Of a stretch of 64,000 nucleotides of DNA, positions 1 through 8,605 are shown piece after piece. Each line of letters begins with the position of its first letter. The stretch's first letter is position 1. The DNA is from Hyphomicrobiales bacterium. Lineage in GTDB: Bacteria; Pseudomonadota; Alphaproteobacteria; Rhizobiales; Rhizobiaceae. The stretch lies in NCBI GenBank assembly GCA_900472625.1, contig UCIT01000012.1:102004-166003 (forward strand), read 5' to 3'. Under the pieces are notes generated by a model. The model worked only from the letters and a program-made list of their open reading frames with translations. It had not been told where the DNA came from and ran no database searches. The translations under genes were made by a program, and so were the position numbers.

Positions 1-90
1 GATCTGCTTGGAACCGCGGCCGCCGACGAGGCTGAGGCTCAGAACGCCGGCGATCATGACGAGAACAATGGCCATCATCAGGATTTTCAT
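1..90 (-). CDS. Partial small membrane or secreted protein, N-terminus only
   Basis: The first 30 codons of a minus-strand gene whose remainder lies beyond the left edge. An ATG at 90 opens a very hydrophobic segment with many Met, Ile, Leu and Val residues, followed by a Gly-Arg-Gly-Ser-Lys turn. This looks like a signal anchor or a single membrane helix. It lies downstream of gap on the same strand, after the gap terminator. Family cannot be named from 30 residues. Confidence 0.5.
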   Translation of the reverse strand, partial: MKILMMAIVLVMIAGVLSLSLVGGRGSKQI

Positions 91-230
91 GGGTCTGTCC
101 GCCAGCTGTTGATGCGGCATGTTCCATACGGCCATGCCGGGGAGATAGACCAGATTTTGCGCGTTTTGCCGGATGCGATCAAGTCCGGGCGATCCGCCAT
201 CGGCGTCGCAGGCTGCGAGGGTCTTCAAAA

Positions 231-266
231 GAAAAGCGGCCCGGTTTCCCGAGCCGCCTTGCGTAA
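231..266 (-). terminator. Rho-independent terminator after gap
   Basis: Read on the minus strand, a GC-rich stem (GGCGGC pairing with GCCGC, with a GAAA loop region) is followed by a T-rich tail, TTTTCTTTT. It begins about 20 bases after the gap stop codon, as expected for an intrinsic terminator. Confidence 0.7.
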
Positions 267-283
267 CTCTATTCGCGAAGATC

Positions 284-1294
284 TCAGATGGTCTTGGCGA
301 AGGCGACAGCCGTGTCGGACATGCGGCTGGAGAAGCCCCACTCGTTGTCGTACCAGCTCAGCACGCGAACGAACTTGCCTTCGAGAACCTTTGTCTGGTC
401 GCTGGCGAAGATCGAAGAGTGGCTGTCGTGGTTGAAGTCGCGGGAAACCAGCGGCTCGTCGGTGTAGCCGAGGATGCCCTTGAGCTTGCCGTTGGCGGCA
501 GCCTTTATGGCCTCGTTGATCTCGGCGACCGTGGTGTCGCGCTTCGCGACGAACTTGAAGTCGACGACCGAGACGTTCGGGGTCGGAACGCGGATCGAGG
601 TGCCGTCGAGCTTACCCTTGAGGTGCGGGAGCACGAGGCCGACAGCCTTGGCAGCGCCGGTCGAGGTCGGGATCATGGACAGGGCTGCGGCGCGGGCGCG
701 GTACAGGTCCTTGTGCATGGTGTCGAGCGTCGGCTGGTCGCCGGTGTAGGAGTGGATCGTGGTCATGAAGCCATGATCGATGCCGATCAGGTCGTCGAGA
801 ACCTTGACGACCGGCACGAGGCAGTTGGTGGTGCACGATGCGTTAGAGATGACCAGATGTTCCTTGGTCAGCTGATCGTGGTTGACGCCGAAGACGACGG
901 TCAGGTCGGCACCGTCGGCAGGCGCCGAAACGATGACGCGCTTGGCGCCGGCCGTCAGGTGAAGAGCGGCCTTGTCGCGTGCGGTGAAGATGCCGGTGCA
1001 TTCCATCGCGATGTCGACGCCGAGTTCCTTGTGCGGCAGGGTGGCCGGATCCTTGATCGCGGTGACCTTGATCGGCTTGCCGCCACCGACGGTGATGGTG
1101 TCGCCTTCAACCTTGACCTCAGCCGGGAACTTGCCGTGGATCGAATCGTAGCGCAGCAGATGGGCGTTGGTTTCGACAGGGCCGAGGTCGTTGATCGCGA
1201 CGACTTCGATGTCGGTGCGGCCGGATTCGACGATGGCGCGGAGAACGTTGCGGCCGATGCGGCCGAAGCCGTTGATGGCAACCTTAACAGTCAT
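284..1294 (-). CDS. gap: Glyceraldehyde-3-phosphate dehydrogenase, type I
   Basis: Cytosolic NAD-dependent enzyme that interconverts glyceraldehyde 3-phosphate and 1,3-bisphosphoglycerate in glycolysis and gluconeogenesis. The 336-residue length is normal. The Rossmann glycine motif GFGRIGR is at residues 9-15, the catalytic Cys is at 154 in SNASCTTNC, and the catalytic His is near 182 in HSYTGDQ. I chose the ATG at 1294 because GGGAG lies 8 bases upstream; an in-frame GTG at 1303 overlaps that ribosome binding site. The gene is 72 bp downstream of tkt on the same strand, the tkt-gap arrangement common in rhizobia, so the two are probably co-transcribed. Confidence 0.97.
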   Translation of the reverse strand: MTVKVAINGFGRIGRNVLRAIVESGRTDIEVVAINDLGPVETNAHLLRYDSIHGKFPAEVKVEGDTITVGGGKPIKVTAIKDPATLPHKELGVDIAMECTGIFTARDKAALHLTAGAKRVIVSAPADGADLTVVFGVNHDQLTKEHLVISNASCTTNCLVPVVKVLDDLIGIDHGFMTTIHSYTGDQPTLDTMHKDLYRARAAALSMIPTSTGAAKAVGLVLPHLKGKLDGTSIRVPTPNVSVVDFKFVAKRDTTVAEINEAIKAAANGKLKGILGYTDEPLVSRDFNHDSHSSIFASDQTKVLEGKFVRVLSWYDNEWGFSSRMSDTAVAFAKTI

Positions 1295-1337
1295 GTGTTT
1301 CACTCCCGATAAGTAGGGCTTGCGTTATATGGAATGA

Positions 1338-1357
1338 GGAGCGCCCGGAGGCGCTCC
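1338..1357. other. Hairpin between tkt and gap
   Basis: Perfect 8-bp inverted repeat (GGAGCGCC, 4-base loop, GGCGCTCC) just after the tkt stop codon. There is no U-tract on the minus strand, so it is more likely an mRNA-processing or stabilising hairpin, or a leaky attenuator in the tkt-gap transcript, than a full terminator. Confidence 0.5.
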
Positions 1358-1366
1358 TTGATCAAA

Positions 1367-3340
1367 TCAAAGCTTGGCTTCCGCAGCGGCAACCACGGCT
1401 TCGGTGGTGATGCCGAACTGCTTGAAGACTTCCTTGGCAGGACCGGAAGCGCCGAAGCCCTTCATGCCGACGAAGGTACCTTCCGGTCCGATGAATGCAT
1501 CCCAGCCTTCGCGAACGGCGGCTTCCACGGCGATCTTGATCGGCGACTTGCCGATGACTTCGGCACGGTAAGCGTCCGGCTGTTCGAAGAACAGTTCGGT
1601 CGACGGAACCGAGACGACGCGGACGGAGACGCCCTTGCCTTCAAGAATCACACGGGCGGCAAGCGCGAGTTCGACTTCGGAACCCGAAGCGAAGATCGTC
1701 ACCTTGGCGTCGGCATTGCCTGCCAGCGTGTAGGCGCCCTGTTCGCACAGGTTCTTCTCGCTGTACTCGGTGCGGGCCGGCGTCAGGTTCTGGCGGGTCA
1801 GCGCCAGGCCGGACGGACGATCCTTGGTCTTCATGGCGATCTGCCAGCACTCGGCGGTTTCGGTCGCATCGGCCGGGCGGAACATCATCAGGTTCGGGAT
1901 GGCGCGCAGCGAGGCCATCTGCTCGACCGGCTGGTGGGTCGGGCCGTCTTCACCGACGCCGATCGAGTCATGCGTCAGGACGTGGATGACGCGGATGCCC
2001 ATCAGCGAAGCGAGGCGGATCGGCGGACGGCAATAATCCGAGAAGATCATGAAGCCGCCGGCGTAAGGAATCAGGCCGCCGTGCAGCGTGATGCCGTTCA
2101 TGGCAGACGCCATGCCGTGCTCGCGGATGCCCCAGTGCATGTAACGACCGGCGAAATCCGTCGGCGTGATCGAATGCATCTGGCTGGTCTTGGTGTTGTT
2201 CGACGGCGTCAGGTCGGCGGAGCCGCCCAGCGTTTCCGGCACGAAGCCGTTGATGACCTCGAGCGCATCTTCCGATGCCTTGCGGGTGGCGACCGTCGGC
2301 TTGGTCTCGGCGAGCTTCTTCTTGTAGTCGCTGATGGCGGCATCGAAACCAGCAGGCAGGTCACCGGCGAAGCGGCGATCGAACTCGGCCTTGGAAGCAG
2401 CCTTTTCCAGACGGCCTTCCCATGCCTTGACGGCGTCGGCCGAGCGGGTGCCGGCGGCGCGCCAATCGGACAGAACGTCGTTGGGGATGACGAAGGGTTC
2501 GTATTCCCAGTTCAGCGCCTTGCGGGTAGCCGCGATTTCCTCGGCACCAAGCGGCGAACCGTGAACCTTGTGGCTGCCCTGCTTGTTCGGCGCGCCGAAG
2601 CCGATCACCGTCTTGCAGGCGATGAAGGTCGGCTTGTCGGACTTATGGGCTTCTTCGATCGCGGCTGCAATCGCCGCCTGATCGTGGCCGTCGACTTCGA
2701 TCGTGTGCCAGTGCACGGCCTTGAAGCGCATGATCTGGTCTGTGGAGTCGGACAGGGACACGGCACCATCGATGGTGATCGAGTTGTTGTCCCAGAAGAG
2801 GATGAGCTTGTTCAGCTTCAGGTGGCCGGCAAGCGCGATGGCTTCATGGCTGATGCCTTCCATCAGGCAGCCGTCGCCGTTGATCACATAGGTGTAGTGA
2901 TCCTGCAGGTCGGCGCCGAATTCGTCGCGCAGCTTGCGTTCGGCGATCGCCATGCCGACGGCATTGGCAATACCCTGGCCGAGCGGGCCGGTGGTGGTTT
3001 CGATGCCGGTGGCATGGCCGTATTCCGGATGGCCGGCGGTCTTGGAGCCGAGCTGGCGGAACTGCTTCAGGTCGTCGACCGTCATGTCCGGGTAGCCGGT
3101 CAGATAGAGCAGCGAGTAGAGCAGCATCGAGCCGTGGCCGGCCGACAGCACGAAGCGGTCACGATCCGGCCAATGCGGCTTCGTCGGGTCGAACTTCAGA
3201 TACTTGGAGAACAGGACGGTGGCGACGTCGGCCATACCCATCGGCATGCCCGGATGGCCGGAATTCGCCTTCTCGACTGCATCCATTGCGAGGAAACGGA
3301 TCGCATTTGCCATCCGGTCGTGTTGTTCAGGAGAAATCAT
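1367..3340 (-). CDS. tkt: Transketolase
   Basis: Thiamine-diphosphate enzyme of the non-oxidative pentose phosphate pathway that moves two-carbon ketol units between sugar phosphates. The 657 residues cover the complete three-domain family. The N-terminal ThDP-binding domain holds the GDGCLMEG...NN cofactor motif around residues 155-190. The pyrimidine-binding domain follows, with the acidic GIREHGM segment near residue 400, then the C-terminal domain. The start is the ATG at 3340, preceded by GCGGAA. It is followed by gap, forming a sugar-phosphate operon on the minus strand. Confidence 0.97.
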   Translation of the reverse strand: MISPEQHDRMANAIRFLAMDAVEKANSGHPGMPMGMADVATVLFSKYLKFDPTKPHWPDRDRFVLSAGHGSMLLYSLLYLTGYPDMTVDDLKQFRQLGSKTAGHPEYGHATGIETTTGPLGQGIANAVGMAIAERKLRDEFGADLQDHYTYVINGDGCLMEGISHEAIALAGHLKLNKLILFWDNNSITIDGAVSLSDSTDQIMRFKAVHWHTIEVDGHDQAAIAAAIEEAHKSDKPTFIACKTVIGFGAPNKQGSHKVHGSPLGAEEIAATRKALNWEYEPFVIPNDVLSDWRAAGTRSADAVKAWEGRLEKAASKAEFDRRFAGDLPAGFDAAISDYKKKLAETKPTVATRKASEDALEVINGFVPETLGGSADLTPSNNTKTSQMHSITPTDFAGRYMHWGIREHGMASAMNGITLHGGLIPYAGGFMIFSDYCRPPIRLASLMGIRVIHVLTHDSIGVGEDGPTHQPVEQMASLRAIPNLMMFRPADATETAECWQIAMKTKDRPSGLALTRQNLTPARTEYSEKNLCEQGAYTLAGNADAKVTIFASGSEVELALAARVILEGKGVSVRVVSVPSTELFFEQPDAYRAEVIGKSPIKIAVEAAVREGWDAFIGPEGTFVGMKGFGASGPAKEVFKQFGITTEAVVAAAEAKL

Positions 3341-3687
3341 CGCTATTCCGCTTGTTCCGGGTGTCGGGGGATGGCCTCAAGCCTGCGGAGACCATCAATG
3401 AGAGCGGGTGCACAAATAGCAGTTGGGGCGGCCAAGTCAACAAATCGAAGCCCTAATAGAGACCGGCAAATGTCGATTTTTGACATTTGACCAACGATTT
3501 TAACAAAAGTTGACAGCCGTGTGACGATCGTGTGGCGGGCGCATTGATTTCGGTCATCCACAGATAAGGCTGCCTGCCGCCCAGTAGGCTTTATTGACGG
3601 GCCGTTGGCGAGCTGCCTATCCTTCCCGAAACATCGCGTCGGCTGTCATTGCCGATTCGCGGGTCTTGGCGGGGAACCGGAAGAGAC
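3341..3687. other. Divergent intergenic region tkt / DUF4164-zapA
   Basis: About 350 bp separating the minus-strand tkt-gap operon from the plus-strand DUF4164-zapA genes, and presumably holding promoters for both. The part nearer tkt is AT-rich and contains the inverted repeat at 3468-3488. No convincing reading frame is present. Confidence 0.6.
3468..3488. promoter_or_regulatory. Inverted repeat upstream of tkt, candidate operator
   Basis: A perfect 7-bp inverted repeat, AAATGTC-N7-GACATTT, about 130 bp upstream of the tkt start. The spacing and symmetry suit a dimeric regulator. Carbon-metabolism genes of this kind are controlled by LacI-type regulators in rhizobia, but assigning this site to one is inference. 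Confidence 0.4.
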
Positions 3688-3963
3688 ATGACATCCACTG
3701 GAAACAGTATCGACGCGGCGCTTGCCGAGCTCAGGCAGGCGATCTCGGGTCTCGACAACGCCGTCGACGCGCGGCTCGACCGCCAGCGTGAGACCGGCGA
3801 GATCGAGGGCGAGGTGCGGCGCGTGCACGCGGATCGCTCGAAGCTGGCGCAGGAACTCGACCAGGCGGAGTTCCGCGCGAACCGGCTGGAAGAGGTCAAC
3901 CGCGAGGTCTCGCGGCGGCTGGTGACGGCGATGGAGACGATCCGCGCGGTTCTCGACCGCTGA
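3688..3963 (+). CDS. DUF4164-type coiled-coil protein
   Basis: Small soluble protein of 91 residues, almost entirely helical, with heptad-like charged and hydrophobic spacing from about residue 10 to 85 that predicts a coiled coil. It ends 16 bases before zapA, and this pairing with ZapA is usual in rhizobia, where the protein is annotated as DUF4164. A cytoplasmic role near the division apparatus is suggested only by this neighbour. The start is the ATG at 3688 after GGAAGAG; longer in-frame starts upstream would extend into the intergenic region. Confidence 0.75.
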   Translation: MTSTGNSIDAALAELRQAISGLDNAVDARLDRQRETGEIEGEVRRVHADRSKLAQELDQAEFRANRLEEVNREVSRRLVTAMETIRAVLDR

Positions 3964-3979
3964 TCAAGGAAGTGACGAC

Positions 3980-4357
3980 ATGGCGCAGGTAACGGTAACG
4001 ATCGACGGCAAGGCCTATCGCATGGCCTGCGAGGAGGGGCAGGAAGACCACCTGACCGATCTCGCCACCCGTTTCGACCGCTATGTCGGCCATCTCAAGG
4101 ACCAGTTCGGCGAAATCGGCGATCTCAGGATCACCGTCATGGCCGGCATCATGATCATGGACGAGATTTCCGAACTGACTCGGCGCGTCGCCAGCCTCGA
4201 AGGCGAGCTTCAAAGTCTGCGCAGCAACCGCGACACGGTGCTGGAAGCGACGAGCCGGACGGAAGAGAGCATCGCGGCGGCGATCGTCGAGGTCAGCGGC
4301 CAGCTGCGGGGGATTACCGACAAGCTGAACGGCCGGACCCCGGCGCCGCTGAACTGA
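3980..4357 (+). CDS. zapA: Cell division protein ZapA
   Basis: FtsZ-associated protein that bundles FtsZ protofilaments at the Z-ring. The 125 residues begin with the family signature, a beta strand (AQVTVTIDGKAYRM), a loop (CEEGQEDHL) and then the helix DLATRFDRYV. A second helix containing VMAGIMIMDEI continues into a C-terminal coiled coil used for tetramerisation. The ribosome binding site is AAGGAAG, 10 bases before the ATG. It is followed directly by 6S RNA, an association also known from E. coli and other alphaproteobacteria. Confidence 0.9.
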   Translation: MAQVTVTIDGKAYRMACEEGQEDHLTDLATRFDRYVGHLKDQFGEIGDLRITVMAGIMIMDEISELTRRVASLEGELQSLRSNRDTVLEATSRTEESIAAAIVEVSGQLRGITDKLNGRTPAPLN

Positions 4358-4395
4358 TCGGCTTCAATTAAATCGCCGACCAGCGCGCCAGCCTC

Positions 4396-4424
4396 TGGCG
4401 CCCGTCATCGATCAGCCTTATATA
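4396..4424 (+). promoter_or_regulatory. Promoter of 6S RNA
   Basis: A -10 element TATATA at 4419-4424 with a weak -35-like TGGCGC at 4396-4401, 17 bp apart. The start would fall near 4431, exactly where the 6S closing stem begins. Confidence 0.5.
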
Positions 4425-4429
4425 CCTGA

Positions 4430-4590
4430 CTGCGATCTGCGCCTCTCGACAGGAACCACAATCCCTGGGGCCATACTCGATCCAAAGGGAGCTGTCCCTG
4501 GCCAGGCCCGTGGGCTTGGACATATGGCGCCCACCTACGTTTGTAGGCACCCAGGATCGTAAACATCCACCGGTTGCCGCGGATCGCACT
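4430..4590 (+). ncRNA. ssrS: 6S RNA (RNA polymerase-binding regulatory RNA)
   Basis: About 160 nt, the usual size for alphaproteobacterial 6S RNA. It folds as one long interrupted hairpin. The closing stem pairs 4432-4441 with 4578-4587 (10 bp, one G-U). A second stem pairs AACC near 4454-4457 with GGTT at 4572-4575. An inner stem pairs 4461-4469 with 4550-4557 (8 bp, one bulged C), and GGCCATA pairs with TATGGCGCC around the central apical arm. A T-run follows at 4593-4600. Its position directly after zapA matches the known synteny. 6S RNA binds the housekeeping holoenzyme as an open-promoter mimic. In many genomes fau follows next, but here fau lies 29 kb away. Confidence 0.85.
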
Positions 4591-4642
4591 ATCTTTTTTT
4601 TGATTGATCCCGATGGCTTCAGTAGCCTGTCGCTACAGGCGT

Positions 4643-5575
4643 TCAGTCCACGCTGCCCAGGTGATGTCTCACCCATTTCGTTTCCTCCGAGGCGGTGCGT
4701 CCGAAGTGCCGTTTGAAGTCGCGGCTGAATTGCGCTGGACTTGCATAGCCGACGGATGCGGCGATGTCTGCAATCGTCGTGCTCTGCCGCGCGATCATCA
4801 GCCTCGCTTCGTGAAGGCGCAGCGCCTTGACGTATTGCATCGGACTGCTGCCGGTCAGGCCCTTGAAGTGAACGTGGTAGGAGGGAACGCTCATGCCTGC
4901 CTCCCTTGCGAGAGCGTCCACCGAGATTTCCGATCCGTAATTGTCCCGTAGCCAGGTCAGGCTGTGGATCAGGTTTGCGGCTGATCCCCTTTGCCGCAGG
5001 GCAGCGATCATCGCGCCGCCTTGCGGACCGATTAGCACCCGGTAGTGCAGTTCGCGCAAGATATCATCACCAAGCACGGCGACTTCGGCGGGCCGGCCGA
5101 GTGCGGTCAGAAGGCGCAAAAGCACGTCTTCGATATCGGGCGCCATCCTGCTGGACACCAGGCCTCGAGGTTTGTCACTTGCCAGTTCCGCATGCGTCTC
5201 CAATTGCACGGCGATCTCGCTCGCCATCTGCATGTCGAATTCGACATAGACGGCGATCAGTGGTCGTTCGGGGCTGGCGACGGACTCCATGCGGAACGGG
5301 ACGGGCACAGAGACAGCCAGATAGTGGTCCTCGTCGTAGAGAAAGATGTCGCCGTCGAGGAGTCCCTGCTTGCGCCCCTGCAGCACGAACACGGCGCCTG
5401 GATTGTAAAGCACGGGGATGTCCTGAAGCACCGCCTCGTTGCGGAGAATGCGGACGCCGCGGAGTGCGGTCGGATTGTATCCGTGGCGCGGCGCAAGCCT
5501 TGCTGCAAGCTCGGCGAGAGGGTGGCGTTTCAATCTCACGGATGAGTCGTTGATAGGATTTGGCAAGACAATCAT
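4643..5575 (-). CDS. AraC family transcriptional regulator
   Basis: DNA-binding regulator of 310 residues. Residues about 20-175 form an AraC_N-type effector domain, and residues about 205-300 carry two helix-turn-helix motifs (the second around IADIAASVGYASPAQFSRDFKRHFG, the hallmark of the family). It is divergent from the SDR gene starting at 5650, with a 74-bp shared intergenic region, so it most likely controls that gene. This arrangement resembles YqhC-type regulators next to aldehyde or ketone reductases. The inducer is unknown. Confidence 0.85.
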   Translation of the reverse strand: MIVLPNPINDSSVRLKRHPLAELAARLAPRHGYNPTALRGVRILRNEAVLQDIPVLYNPGAVFVLQGRKQGLLDGDIFLYDEDHYLAVSVPVPFRMESVASPERPLIAVYVEFDMQMASEIAVQLETHAELASDKPRGLVSSRMAPDIEDVLLRLLTALGRPAEVAVLGDDILRELHYRVLIGPQGGAMIAALRQRGSAANLIHSLTWLRDNYGSEISVDALAREAGMSVPSYHVHFKGLTGSSPMQYVKALRLHEARLMIARQSTTIADIAASVGYASPAQFSRDFKRHFGRTASEETKWVRHHLGSVD

Positions 5576-5649
5576 AGAATTCGCAATCGATGGCCGGTAG
5601 CGTCCATACTATCTGTCAACTCCATCAGATTTCAAGGAGTTTACAGATC

Positions 5650-6477
5650 ATGCCGAACAAGACCTTCTTCGTCACGGGCGCGAATTCCGGCTTCGGCCTT
5701 GCCATTGCCGCGGCCGCTGTTCAGGCGGGCCATACGGTGATCGGCACAGTGCGGTCGGAGGCGTCGCGCGCGGTGCTGGCGAAAGCCGTGCCGGAGGTCC
5801 AGGCGGTGTTGTGCGACGTCACGGCATTCGACCGCATCCCAGATGTCGTGCGACAAGCCGAGGAGGATCACGGACCTGTCGATGTGCTGATCAACAATGC
5901 CGGTTACGGTCACGAAGGCATACTGGAGGAGTCGCCGATCGAGGAGATGCGGCGGCAGTTTGATGTGAACGTGTTCGGCGCTGTCGCCGTCGCCAAGGCA
6001 TTTCTTCCCCGCTTTCGCGAGCGGCGTCATGGATTCATCGTCAATGTCACCTCGATGGGCGGGATGATCACCATGCCCGGCATCGCATATTACTGCGGCA
6101 GCAAGTTCGCGCTTCAAGGGATATCGGAGGTCATGCGCTCGGAGATGGCGCCGTTCGGCGTCCACGTCATGACGCTTTGCCCGGGGTCGTTCCGCACGGA
6201 TTGGGCGGGGCGGTCGATGGTGCGAACGGAGCGGTCGATTGCGGACTACGATGCTCTCTTCGATCCGATCCGCGAAGCCCGGCAGGCGGTCAGCGGCAGG
6301 CAGCTGGGCGATCCCGACAAGCTGGCCGCCGCCGTGCTGACTCTGGTCGAATCCGACAATCCCCCGACGCAACTTCTGCTCGGCAGCGATGCGGCGAAGC
6401 ATGTATCGGCCAGGATCGAGCGTCTCCAGCAGGAGCTGGAGACCTGGAAGTCCCTTACTCTGTCAACCGATGGCTGA
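5650..6477 (+). CDS. SDR family oxidoreductase
   Basis: Short-chain dehydrogenase/reductase of 275 residues. The NAD(P) motif TGANSGFG is near residue 8, the structural NNAG motif near residue 85 and the catalytic YYCGSK (YxxxK) near residue 155, with a Ser in VNVTSMGG before it. The start is the ATG at 5650 with AAGGAG at 5634-5639; an upstream in-frame ATG at 5590 lacks a ribosome binding site. It is divergent from an AraC regulator, which probably controls it. The substrate cannot be predicted. Confidence 0.88.
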   Translation: MPNKTFFVTGANSGFGLAIAAAAVQAGHTVIGTVRSEASRAVLAKAVPEVQAVLCDVTAFDRIPDVVRQAEEDHGPVDVLINNAGYGHEGILEESPIEEMRRQFDVNVFGAVAVAKAFLPRFRERRHGFIVNVTSMGGMITMPGIAYYCGSKFALQGISEVMRSEMAPFGVHVMTLCPGSFRTDWAGRSMVRTERSIADYDALFDPIREARQAVSGRQLGDPDKLAAAVLTLVESDNPPTQLLLGSDAAKHVSARIERLQQELETWKSLTLSTDG

Positions 6478-6506
6478 TGGCGCCTTGGTGTCTCGGCTGC
6501 CGTCCG

Positions 6507-6962
6507 TTACTCGGCGCCCTCTTTCGTCATGCAGCTCATCAGGTCGGTGAAGGCCGCTTCGGTGCCGACGAGGGGTAGCTTGACGGTGGTGCCGTTGGCG
6601 GTGACCGTCAGTTCCGAGCCCGTGGTCAGCGCCGTCACCGAGTCCGCTGCGTTCGGCACGTCGATCGTCACGGTGTGGTCGGTATCGGCGGTCGAGGCGA
6701 ACTCGGTTTCCGCACCGCCGTCGACCGACCATGTGCCCTTCACCTGGTCGCCCTTGGCGATGGTGAACGTATCGCTGTTGGCGAACAAGGCGAGCTTGTC
6801 GCCGACGGCGAGGTAGCCGATGCCGGACTGGGTGTTCTGCGCGAGGCAGCCGATGAAGCTGTCGCCGTCCTTCATCGGGGTAATCGCGAAATCGGCGGCG
6901 TGGGCCGAAACGGACGAGAGCAGGGCGGTCAGCGTGGCGGCTGCAATAAAGGTCTTGGTCAA
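6507..6962 (-). CDS. Secreted or periplasmic hypothetical protein
   Basis: 151 residues starting with a clear Sec signal peptide (Lys, then a hydrophobic Ala/Leu core, cleavage likely after AHA near residue 22). The mature part is rich in Thr, Asp and Val, predicted mostly beta, and has two Cys residues (in FIGCLA and LMSCMT) that could form a disulfide. I do not recognise the family. It converges on the SDR gene, ending 29 bp after that gene's stop codon, and has no obvious partner. Confidence 0.7.
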   Translation of the reverse strand: MTKTFIAAATLTALLSSVSAHAADFAITPMKDGDSFIGCLAQNTQSGIGYLAVGDKLALFANSDTFTIAKGDQVKGTWSVDGGAETEFASTADTDHTVTIDVPNAADSVTALTTGSELTVTANGTTVKLPLVGTEAAFTDLMSCMTKEGAE

Positions 6963-7502
6963 TGGTCTGTTCCTTGTTGCGCGGATGATCTCCGCGTCGG
7001 CTTCCTGTCAGCCCGGAGACGGCAGCGTAGTGGCGTATCGGGCGGCCGATGACAATGTGGGCGCCCGCTGTTTCCGGCCCAAGATCAAACCATTCTTGGG
7101 CTGGCGACTGCGGCCATGAAGCGGGCGCGAGCGGTTCGGGGGACGTATGCAGCGCGTGCACGCAGCCGAAATTCAATCGGAGCAATGCGCCCCTGTCGGC
7201 ATGTTTGCGCCAGCCGGTCATTAAAACGGTTAAATATCCTTTAAACGATGCGAGCGGTTGCGAATCAACGAAATGACAGCCGTGCATTGGCGGCAACATC
7301 CCTAAGCACCTGAAACGTTTACGGCTTTTAAAAGAGCAAAAATATTGAGCAGCATCATTCAAGCTATGCGTCTCGCGCATTGGTGTCCTGATGCTTCAGC
7401 GCTGGTAGAGATCAGCCCGTATGCGTATATTCACATCAACAGAGAGACACGGGCAGCAAACACGCTGCCAAGCACTGGCAAGCCCTAGGAAAGGGGATCA
7501 TC
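6963..7502. other. Long intergenic region upstream of the DUF1127 gene
   Basis: 540 bp with no convincing gene. The half nearer 7200-7350 is AT-rich with T- and A-runs and probably contains the promoter and 5' leader of the DUF1127 gene. The short frames here have poor codon usage and no ribosome binding sites. Confidence 0.5.
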
Positions 7503-7646
7503 ATGAACGTAGCACGCTCTTTCAATAACTGGCGCAAGTACCGTCAGACGGTTTCTGAACTCGGCCGCATGTCCAACCGCGCTTTGCATGACCTCGGTAT
7601 CGACCGTGGCGACATCCAGCGCGTTGCCCGCGACGCTACCCGCTAA
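7503..7646 (+). CDS. DUF1127 micro-protein (YjiS-like)
   Basis: A 47-residue basic protein, MNVARSFNNWRKYRQ at the start and RALHDLGIDRGDI in the middle, which is the DUF1127 signature (an Arg-rich helix, then LxDLGIxR). The ribosome binding site AAAGGGG lies about 6 bases before the ATG. Such proteins are abundant and often multi-copy in rhizobia. In Agrobacterium they have been linked to RNA turnover and phosphate and carbon control through the Arg-rich motif; the specific role here is not known. A strong terminator follows at 7685. Confidence 0.85.
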   Translation: MNVARSFNNWRKYRQTVSELGRMSNRALHDLGIDRGDIQRVARDATR

Positions 7647-7684
7647 ATCTTGATTGCTGCTTCCTTTAAGCAGCAGACGCATTC

Positions 7685-7714
7685 AACGCCCGTTGCTCCC
7701 GCAGCGGGCGTTTT
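7685..7714 (+). terminator. Rho-independent terminator after the DUF1127 gene
   Basis: A near-perfect 12-bp stem (AACGCCCGTTGC with GCAGCGGGCGTT) with a TCCC loop, followed by TTTT. Confidence 0.85.
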
Positions 7715-7783
7715 GCGTTCCGGGGGCAGTTACGCCTCATTATAACGCACGGTTTTGCTTGCGAAGCGCCGGATGCTGGCGAT

Positions 7784-8383
7784 ATGGCAGTGGCCATGTT
7801 CGCACTCACCCGCCTCGAAACAATCGAGCAGATAGTCAAGAAGAGCCGGTTTCGCGCGGTTGCCGCGCCCGTTGCCAGCGAGGACGAGGCGCGGGCGTTT
7901 CTGGCGGCGCATGGCGATCCCGATGCCAATCACAATTGCTGGGCCTGGCGGATCGGCCAGAGCTATCGCTTCAACGACGACGGAGAGCCGAGCGGCACGG
8001 CGGGCAAGCCGATCCTCCAGGCGATCGACGGGCAGTCGCTCGACAATGTCGCTGTTGTCGTCACCCGCTGGTTCGGCGGCGTGCTGCTGGGGACCGGCGG
8101 GCTGATCCGCGCCTATGGCGGTTCGGCAGCGATGTGCCTGCGGGCGGCAGTGCTGGTCGAGCTGGTCGCGACGGTCGAGGCGGTGATCGTTGTCGGCTTC
8201 TCCGATCTGGCGCTGGTCAAGGCGCGGCTGGCGGCGCTGCCCGGCGTGCGGATCGTCAGCGAGATCTTCGTGGAAGTGGGGGCCGAATTGACGCTCGCGG
8301 TGCCGGAGGCGCTGGCGGTGGATGCGGCGCAGATGCTCGGCGATGCGACCAGCGGGCGCGTGGTTCTTGCACTGCAGCAATGA
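7784..8383 (+). CDS. IMPACT (YigZ/UPF0029) family protein
   Basis: 199-residue cytosolic protein. The N-terminal UPF0029 domain (about residues 15-125) carries the family motifs NHNCWAWRIG, FNDDGEPSGTAGKPIL and VTRWFGGVLLGTGGLIRAYGG. A C-terminal ferredoxin-like domain follows. Homologues (YigZ in E. coli, IMPACT in eukaryotes) are tied to translation control, but a bacterial reaction is not established. The ATG at 7796 is an alternative start four codons downstream. It stands alone between the DUF1127 gene and gnd. Confidence 0.88.
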   Translation: MAVAMFALTRLETIEQIVKKSRFRAVAAPVASEDEARAFLAAHGDPDANHNCWAWRIGQSYRFNDDGEPSGTAGKPILQAIDGQSLDNVAVVVTRWFGGVLLGTGGLIRAYGGSAAMCLRAAVLVELVATVEAVIVVGFSDLALVKARLAALPGVRIVSEIFVEVGAELTLAVPEALAVDAAQMLGDATSGRVVLALQQ

Positions 8384-8555
8384 GCCGCACCCGGCGACCC
8401 TGGTTTGCAGTTGACGAAATCAAGAATTTTTCTGCCGCCGATTCGGCCGGAATGCCCTGTGATCCGGCGGTTCTTGCGTCGCTGTCGAAAGCTTGCGTTG
8501 ACCTTCCCGCGAATGTGACGGAGACTTTGCTTGCTTGCTGCAGCGCGAGTGATAG

Positions 8556-8569
8556 TTATTCGCGAATAA
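8556..8569. promoter_or_regulatory. Perfect 14-bp palindrome upstream of gnd
   Basis: TTATTCGCGAATAA is a perfect palindrome 36 bp before the gnd start, in an AT-rich stretch likely to hold the promoter. It is a candidate operator for a sugar-acid-responsive regulator; which one is unknown. Confidence 0.45.
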
Positions 8570-8605
8570 TATCGATTAGATTCTCAGTTCTCAGGAGATT
8601 ATGAG

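Noticed and set aside
173..1312. Long plus-strand frame opposite gap
   Set aside because: It is the antisense shadow of gap, which has full family motifs, and it has no ribosome binding site or recognisable domain.
1334..3490. 718-codon plus-strand frame opposite tkt
   Set aside because: GC-rich antisense frame; the composition (Arg, Gly, Asp, His) is typical of shadow translation and tkt is certain.
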